Shown: positions 57,668 through 64,000 of the stretch, one piece after another
Layout: the number at the start of each line of letters is the position of its first letter
Position numbering within the stretch: the stretch's first letter is position 1
Assembly: GCA_036936605.1 (NCBI GenBank)
Contig: JAUPFV010000003.1
Location: 107,579,278-107,643,277, forward strand
Length of the DNA: 64,000 bases
From: Limnanthes douglasii subsp. nivea
Taxonomy: Eukaryota > Streptophyta > Magnoliopsida > Brassicales > Limnanthaceae
Direction of reading: 5' to 3'
Notes under the pieces: model-generated
What the model saw: the letters and a program-made list of their open reading frames with translations, nothing else
Told to the model about the DNA's origin: nothing
Database searches by the model: none
Program-made: the position numbers and the translations under genes

Positions 57668-58408
57668 CCTTCCTTATTTCCCCTAACTAAACCCTAAATC
57701 TACACAAATACAAAATACAAACGCAACACTCTCCTCTACCCTCTCCTCTTCAATCAAAATCACATATTTTCTTTTACAAACATAAAAAACGCAGCACTGA
57801 AGCAGTGTAATCCTCTTATATCTTTCTTTCTCCTCAAACGCAGCAGCCTCCTCTACCCTCTCCTCTTCAATCAAAATCAACTAGTTTCTCTTACAAACAT
57901 AAAAAACGCAGCACTGAAGCAGTGAAATCCTTTGATTTTAGGTATGTCAACGTGCTTTTAGTATTTTATATTATGTTAAGAAATCAATTTGAGAATCGAA
58001 TATATTCTTCCTTTTTTTTTTTCTTAATTTTTTTTCTTTTTTTCTTAATTTTTTTTCTTTTTTTCTTTTCCTTCCTTATTTCCCCTAACTAAACCCTAAA
58101 TCTACACAAATACAAAATACAAACGCAACAGTCTCCTCTACCCTCTCCTCTTCAATCAAAATCACATATTTTCTTTTACAAACATAAAACAAACGCAGCA
58201 CTGAAGCAGCGTAATCCGCTTATTTCTTTCTTTCTCCTCAAACGCAGCAGCCTCCTCTACCCTCTCCTCCTCAATCAAAATCACCTATTTTCTCTTACAA
58301 ACATAAAAAACGCAGCACTGAAGCAGTGGAATCCTTTGATTTTAGGTATGTCAACGTGCTTTTAGTATTTTATATTATGTTAAGAAATCAATTTGAGAAT
58401 CGGGTATA
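57668..58408. repeat. 402-bp tandem duplication inside the hAT
   Basis: CCTTCCTTATTTCCCC at 57668 recurs at 58070, and the similarity runs to about 58408. Each copy contains two related sub-repeats ending in AACGCAGCACTGAAGCAGTG. This is the region upstream of the transposase remnant. Confidence 0.85.
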
Positions 58409-58560
58409 TTAATGTGCTTTTAGTATTTCCTACCAAGTATGTTAAGAAATCAATTTGATAAATTGATTTCGAATTGTTAGAATTGTTTAATTTATTTATC
58501 TAATTGACTTAACAAGAATCATGAAAAATCTTTTGATTTAGAAAGAGAGTTTCACCGCTT

Positions 58561-59233
58561 TTGAAAATTGAAAATCAGAGAGATAGTGGATGGGAACCAT
58601 TTTATGAAAAAGTTGTGGGTTCTTGTGGTAATCTTGAAGTTGATGTGCCCGACATGGAGTCAAGGTATGTGCAAGGTAATAAATCCAAAAGACTTGCTAC
58701 GTTTTTGACAAATCACAATCATTTCAAGAATGATTGCATTTTAAATATCATAGATGGTGTAATGCAAGAGGTGAATGATCGATTTACACCCAAAAATGTT
58801 GAGTTAACTCACTTGTGAGGTTGGCAAGATTATACCCAAATGACATTGTGGATGTTAGTGATAAAGAGTTGTCTAGCCAACTTGAGACTTATATTGAGTG
58901 TATGAAGATGGACGATAATTTTTCCGATTTGAAGAGTATCTCAGATCTATGTAGGACTCTTGTGCGTACAAAAAACACAAAACGTTTGGATTTGTGTACA
59001 AGCTTTTAAAGCTAGCTTTGTCATCACCGGTGGCCACCGCAAATGTTGAACGAGTATTTTCTAGTATGAAATATGTGAAGAATGAGTTGAGAAATCGAAT
59101 GTTCAATCCATGGCTTAATGATAGCTTAGTGACATTTGTGAAGAAAGAAGTGTTTGCTATAATCGATGATCGAGATATTATCAAGCGCTTTGAAGGCATG
59201 AGTAAGAGAAGAATGCAATTACGTTTAGACTAG
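58561..59233 (+). pseudogene. hAT transposase remnant, zinc-finger MYM/TTF type
   Basis: Three overlapping frames: RFTPKNVELTHL (to 58818), LARLYPNDIVDVSDKELSSQ (58821-58880), and the hAT dimerisation block at 58994-59233: LLKLALSSPVATANVERVFS, SMKYVKNELRNRM, WLNDSLVTFVKKEVF and DIIKRFEGMSKRRMQ. The last block is the best-preserved part. The catalytic N-terminal two thirds are absent, so this is a deletion derivative that would depend on a transposase made elsewhere. Confidence 0.8.
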
Positions 59234-59349
59234 AAATAGATTTTCATATTTAGTTGTAATAGAATATTGAAAATATATATTACTTCAAATTTATTTAGTT
59301 CAATGATATTTTTGGCACACCCTAAATTCTAATCATGGATCCGCCCCTG

Positions 59350-59724
59350 CTATATAATAGATATAACAGTTAAAAAATTGATCGAAAAATTGATCTTGTA
59401 AGTAAATTATTATTAATTGCTCTAGACTTGTATTGGTTAGCAATAAAGTTTGCGATAAGATTAAATTGTAACTCTCTTTTTGGAGCCGTAGGTCTTTTAT
59501 TGCTTAAATATCTTCGAAATTGTATTTGCTACTTTAATCTTTTGTTAAATTTGATCTTTATGCATCTTTATGTGGGTTTATTTTACTATATGTATTTGTC
59601 ACATGTTCCTCCAAATCAAGTAAAAAAGAATAAAAAATGGTCAAGGATAACCTTTCCAAAATGTTGGTTTTAATCATTCTTGTAATCAAAGATATCAAGT
59701 ATCAATATTTTCTAGTAGAAGTAT
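59350..59724. other. Spacer, nothing recognised
   Basis: An 81-codon frame at 59428-59673 is hydrophobic and AT-rich and resembles no family I know. Confidence 0.5.
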
Positions 59725-59949
59725 TGTTAGCTAAAAATTGGCAATTTAATTTGGATTTTATTGTATGTTTTTTCCTCCAATCTATAGCAGAGTTCTGCTC
59801 TCTATAAGCATGCGTGATTTCCATACTATATGGTATCAGAAATTATGGTATCAGATTTCTGCAGCATTTGATAATTAAATTTAAGTACCATGGAGATATT
59901 CCATAACCAATAATGTTAGCTAATATTAAGGGATGAATCTATGTCAACA
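59725..59949 (+). mobile_element. Short LTR-like repeat with tRNA-Met-type primer site
   Basis: TGTTAGCTAA at 59725 recurs at 59914. Between them TGGTATCAGA (59831-59840) matches the start of the initiator-tRNA-Met primer site of plant LTR elements and repeats as TGGTATCAGA 17 bases later. A short LTR of about 105 bp (TRIM-like) is possible, but only the first ten bases of the second copy match. Confidence 0.35.
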
Positions 59950-60190
59950 TGTTTATATCCATTTTGTTTGGAATACAAAAATATTTTGTAATGCTCTAGT
60001 TTCAGCAATTAAAGGAGAGTTTTTTCCTATTAAAGTACATTTTGAAATAATAAAATCACCATTAGCATCTCTTAGTATACAACCATAACTTGATTCACCA
60101 TTAGCTAATGTTGAACAATCACAATTTTATTTAAATCTATCTAAGGATGGAGGTAACTGTATAATATAAAGACACTGTTTTTTTTAAACA
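59950..60190 (-). pseudogene. LINE-type RNase H fragment
   Basis: On the minus strand: LPPSLDRFK, a stop, NCDCSTLANGESSYGCILRD, ANGDFIISKC and PLIAETRALQ. This is the RVT_3-like RNase H that ends many plant LINEs. Only about 65 codons remain; no other LINE domain is near. Confidence 0.7.
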
Positions 60191-62384
60191 TGATTAAAAC
60201 AATGTAAATCTTTAACTTTTTTCGATTACTCTACCAATGTTTGTTTTTTTATAATGTTTAAGTTATCTAGAGTTGTTAATATATATGACATTATTAATAA
60301 TATTTTTAGAATAATTTTAATTTTATCATATTTTGATTTGTTCTTTGCCATATATATTCACCAAATAATTATGAGTGGTAATATTGTCCTAATGTGGGTG
60401 GTTTTTGTAGTTGAAAAGAACCATATACGAATAACATGGTTAAGAGTCATATGGTTTCCTAATACAAAACTAATTCTACACAATTCTTTCGTTGTAAAAT
60501 GGTTTTTTTATTATAATAAAAAAATCTACTACTTTAAGGTATTTTTAATATATCTAAATATATTATTTATTAGATATTTTATTGAATTTTAAAAAAAAAA
60601 TCAATATATATTGTTTAACAAACATGTGCGTAAACATATTCAAAAATAAAATTAATCATTTTATAAATGTAAACCATAATATATTGCTAATTAAAAAATA
60701 TTTTAAAAAATGTAAAGGAATAAATATACTATAAAATTTATTTTGAAAGATATGATTGAAATAAATACAAATTTGCTAACTAAAAAATAAGTAAATTTGC
60801 TCACTAATATGTATGTTTTTTTATGTGTAACTTTGAATTTGGGTTATAAATGTTATTTATTTATTTAAGGTCTTGTTCTTCCTTTTCATCATCTTGTTTA
60901 ATCTATCTAATTAAAATCTTCATCTTTCTTTCATGTTTTTTTTCCATATTTTTTAATTTATTTAATTAAAGTCTTTATTTGATAAAGAATAATCCATTAA
61001 CTTTTAAATCAAATTAGTAATGTAGAACAATAGAAGAAGACAAAGATAAAGAAAAGTTCAATTTTAGGAGAGAAAGATTAAACTAAATATAATCCAAACA
61101 ATTTATTGGAAAAAAATTGAATAAAAAAATTTACGATGTAGATGCGGACTACATTTTTCAATTTATAAATATTTTAACTTAAAAGTTTCCTTAAAAACTG
61201 GCTATTATCCAAGATTTTAATTTAAAACTTTCCTTAAAAATAGTAATTATCGAAGATTTTAATTTATAATTTTCCTTTAAAATAGTCATTATTTCATATT
61301 TTTAAATTAAAATTTTCATTAAAATAGTCATTAAAAAAAATAATAATCATTATCTTATATTTTGTACTTAAAATTTTGCTTAAAAACACGTACTATCCCA
61401 AATAAACTATATAAATAATCTATATTTTATGGTAAGCTCGTACGTCTGCCACTACACCTAAAACTATATAAATCAATCTATATTTTATGGAAAGCTCGAA
61501 GGTCTGCCACTACACCTAAGAGGACCGCTCCGTAGAAAGTCTACTCTTCCTATCGATCGATATCGCAGATGTATTCAGTCATGAGGAGATGGAATACTGA
61601 TTTGGCGAGAGGAGATGGAATACTGATTTGGCGACATTGGTGAACGGATGAATTCGCTGCGACAAAATTGATAGAATATATAGAGAGGAGAACCCCACTG
61701 AAATCTAAACCCCAATATGAAATTTAAAGGTGAAAGTCTTTTTCACAGAATTTAACCACATCCATAGCTACATTTTCAAAAATTAAAGAGGAATGAGATC
61801 CAACAAGTAGTTAATGGTGACATTGAGGGTTCGCCGATACTCGATCATCCACTCTTTGATGAGTATGAGGCTGACTTCTGATGAAACTTGGCCGAAATCG
61901 GGAGATCCGATTTATGATGTATACGAAGATGAGAGTGACATAGTGTTAAAGACGAAGACGATTGGGTAAACCCAAAAAAAAATCTCTCAGTTATTTTAGC
62001 AAGGTAAATAATACATAAAAAACCTCTCTGTTTCAATTTCTACTGAAGAAATTATTAAATATTTGGTTAATAATTATTTCTCTAGACCTAAGAACCCTAA
62101 GAACAAAAGAGGATCTAGGATTAAGAATAAAAAAGAAAGCTAAAATATAAAAAACAAAAGTAGTATTTAATATATGAAAATTATGATTTTCAATTAGAAC
62201 CTGGGAAGGTCATGAGAAGGTCTCGGTTCATTACTCTTTTTGTAGAGTTTATAGTGGTATAAATCAAACCGGAGAAAGAGTTTGTGTTAAGTGAAGGTTA
62301 TTCGCTCGAGGATGAAGAAGACATGACTATCAAATCAAATAATTGACTAAGTTATAGATTTATTAAGCTCGGGATAAGATACAT
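60191..62384. other. AT-rich spacer with short tandem repeats
   Basis: No gene recognised. 61165-61390 has four to five units of about 55 bp (AATAGTCATTAT, TTTTAATTTAAA). 61408-61520 has two units of about 65 bp (CTATATTTTATGG, GTCTGCCACTACACCTAA). GGAGATGGAATACTGATTTG occurs twice in tandem at about 61585-61632. Confidence 0.6.
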
Positions 62385-62905
62385 GTAAGCATTGCATCTC
62401 ATTCTCATGGTTCTTTGGTCCTAATTGAAGGCATTGATGCATCAATCAAGCAGCACAGATAAATAATCCAGTATATGCTGCTACATCAACTTGAGAAGCC
62501 ATCTCCTATTAAAAAACATGAATTGATCATTTCTGCAAGGATTTTGATGTGATGAACAAGGTTATAAAGAAGCAAACACATTTGTTTGTCATAAATAAAA
62601 TCTCCCATATTTCTCAGATTCTTGAACCATGTTTTAATTACATAATGGTAGGTGTTGGAAAGTCTTTGTACTCCTTGTTAAAGATGGTATTTGTAGTTTT
62701 TCCTCTAGACGCAACTAGTACTCCACCAGATGTGAAACAATTGTATCAGAAAGTGAGTTTTTACACGCGTAAGGGTTTAGTAAATGGGTTGGTGAAGCTG
62801 AAAGACAACGGAAATTTGTTTTTAGGAGGCAGTTATTTTAATATTTCATCGGTTTTCACTGAAGTATCGGAATTGGGTCAAACAGGTACACAAATCGAAG
62901 ATTAA
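62385..62905 (+). CDS. Unrecognised open frame, possible gene fragment
   Basis: An open frame at 62549-62905 (118 codons) ends in SELGQTGTQIED. Its middle, from VVFPLDATSTPPDVK through VSFYTRKGLVNGL to NGNLFLGGSYFN, is less AT-driven than nearby frames and could be a host-gene or transposon scrap. An upstream phrase in another frame (HSHGSLVLIEGIDASIK, 62400-62450) may belong to it. I recognise no family. The end overlaps a 21-base direct repeat (GATTAATCGAAGATTTTGAC). Confidence 0.3.
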
Positions 62906-63334
62906 TCGAAGATTTTGACGGATTAATCGAAGATTTTGACGAGCCAGTATAAATTTTAAATATGTGATTATCTCACTAAGTTTAATACCAAAATAAATTT
63001 GATAGATAAAGCCTTCAAAACTTAGTTTTTATATTTATCGTATTATTTAAATATTTAATTTTAATTTTCATTTATTTTAATATATATTTTTTTTGAAGAA
63101 ATTTATGTAATTTTCTTATTTTAGAATTAGAAATTTGGGTAGTTGTTATATAAAGCATCTTATACCCTATTTTGTACTCAATGTTTCTTCTTATTTTTTG
63201 TGTTTTGCAGCGTCTTATATCCAATGTTTCTTCTTATTTTAAATCAAAATCAAATCTTAATACAATTGGATTTGATTTGAATAATATAAGATATTTTGAT
63301 AAATAAAATTTAAAAAGTTTATATTTGGGGGTTT
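62906..63334. other. Spacer with LTR-like remnant
   Basis: 63240-63370 is a diverged copy of the AT-rich LTR-like tail at about 8930-9065 (AAATCTTAATA, TTTGATTTGAATAA, ATAAGATATTTTGA, TTTGGACTACAT). CAATGTTTCTTCTTATTTT occurs twice at about 63180 and 63223. Confidence 0.5.
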
Positions 63335-64000
63335 GGACTACATTATATCTCGTACATTATTGACGTGTAAGTGTTATCCATTATTAGCATGTTTGGAAAT
63401 GTTCGTAACAAATCCACCATAACCGGATGTGCAAAGAAAATATGAGTAATAATACCAGTTTCCTCTTTTTTAAATCAATATCATTCAAAATAATTATAAA
63501 TTTTAAGTTTTCGTAACATGTATTGCAACTGTGGCCTACGGATTTCTCCAACATCTGGGTTTTTTTATCGAACATTGTATATAGTGCGCATTGACGACAC
63601 ATTTTCTTCGTTCAACTTTTTTTACTTTGTTTAAAATTTCTCTAAGGCAAGTTCTCATAAAAGTAAAACATTCTACAAATTCCAAGTCTCTTTACTCAAA
63701 TGTCCCGCGTAAGAATGACAGTTTAGGTGTTTAGCATTTGGATGGTTGTGAATCCCGCATAGAATCTCTAACGACCATTGATCTGGAGGTACTATTGCAC
63801 CTTAAGCTCGAAAATGAAAGTCAAACGTTTTTTATCCGGTCAATTTTCTCTTAAATTGCTATACAGGTATTCCCGAATATACTATCAGAATCTCTCGCAT
63901 TCGAGGTATATTCGAGGATTATTTCTACTATTCAAAGTATTGCAACATTTAATGCTGAGAACCAACTCGTTTTATTTCTCAATCTTCCTAACTTACTCGA
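63335..64000 (-). pseudogene. MULE (Mutator-like) transposase fragment
   Basis: On the minus strand, from the window edge: LEILCGIHNHPNAKHLN, CHSYAGHLSKETWNL, ENVSSMRTIYNVR, PQLQYMLRKLKIYNYFE, then HIFFAHPVMVDLLRTFPNML and IMDNTYTSIM. This is the N-terminal region plus the start of the MULE transposase domain (pattern DIFWAHP, LLxxFPxVLxMDxTY). It ends at about 63345 where the LTR-like remnant begins, and it continues past the window. Stops occur between blocks. The 72-codon frame listed at 63384-63602 is a different frame of the same DNA. Confidence 0.75.

Larger units (their letters stand above)
57384..59349 (+). mobile_element. hAT transposon with terminal inverted repeats
   Basis: The right end reads CATGGATCCGCCCCTG and the left end CAGAGG, an 11-base insertion (ATCGTAACACA), then CGGATCCA. 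Removing the insertion, both ends share CAG-GGCGGATCCA. The 8-base flanks (AAATAAGG, CTATATAA) do not match. Near 57450-57516 lies a stretch with A- and B-box-like motifs (TAGTGGTAAGAG, GAGTTCAAACC), perhaps tRNA-derived. Confidence 0.7.

Noticed and set aside
60254..60592. 112-codon hydrophobic frame
   Set aside because: AT-rich, Ile/Phe/Tyr-dominated composition expected from random AT-rich DNA; no motif.
1..64000. CRISPR arrays, bacterial operons, riboswitches
   Set aside because: None seen; the repeats found are transposon-related and the DNA is plant nuclear.

Overview
The window is repeat-dense, AT-rich plant nuclear DNA, probably eudicot. Nearly everything recognisable is a decayed transposable element, and I found no intact host gene. 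The evidence for a plant is several Ty3/gypsy elements of the Tat type (two RNase H domains, an antisense gene after pol), plant-type LINE, hAT and MULE remnants, and a nuclear copy of the plastid 4.5S rRNA gene.

Layout. 1-1000: unassigned flank. 1001-8032: gypsy element A (primer-binding site, broken gag, protease, RT, RNase H, archaeal-type RNase H, integrase, then post-pol repeats). 6914-18338 and 18340-29795: a head-to-tail duplication of about 11.4 kb. Each copy carries the tail of A, a Ty1/copia fragment, a 5' LTR and the gag-pol of element B, and B's antisense gene. Only the second copy continues into B's antisense promoter and 3' LTR, so B2 (21716-30644) is structurally complete, with an AATAT target duplication. 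30650-32667: AT-rich spacer. 32668-36992: LINE on the minus strand. 37500-38520: LTR and leader of another Tat-like element (D) on the minus strand. 39365-51502: gypsy element C, 12.1 kb, with both LTRs, an internal 414-bp duplication, a plastid DNA insertion inside integrase, and its own antisense gene. 51610-53030: hAT remnant. 57384-59349: a second hAT with terminal repeats. 59725-60190: short LTR-like repeat and a LINE RNase H scrap. 63335-64000: MULE transposase fragment on the minus strand. The remainder is AT-rich spacer with microsatellites and short tandem repeats.

The most interesting system is the antisense gene that lies between pol and the 3' LTR of elements B and C. The two copies are strongly diverged, yet they share the same protein layout (a domain resembling the plant 'putative gypsy type transposon' family, a lysine-rich middle, a coiled-coil tail), a small GT-AG intron at the same codon and phase, and an upstream promoter block made of a palindromic G-box (ACACGTGTCC) about 150 bp before a TATA box. 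This suggests a separately promoted, spliced accessory gene kept through element evolution. It is transcribed toward pol, so it could also make double-stranded RNA with the LTR transcript. All copies here are broken by stops or frameshifts.

How the parts relate: B inserted long before the duplication. Its two LTRs differ at about 20 positions in the first 300 bp, whereas the two 11.4-kb units differ at roughly 5-13 positions per kb. The duplication copied B without its antisense promoter and 3' LTR.
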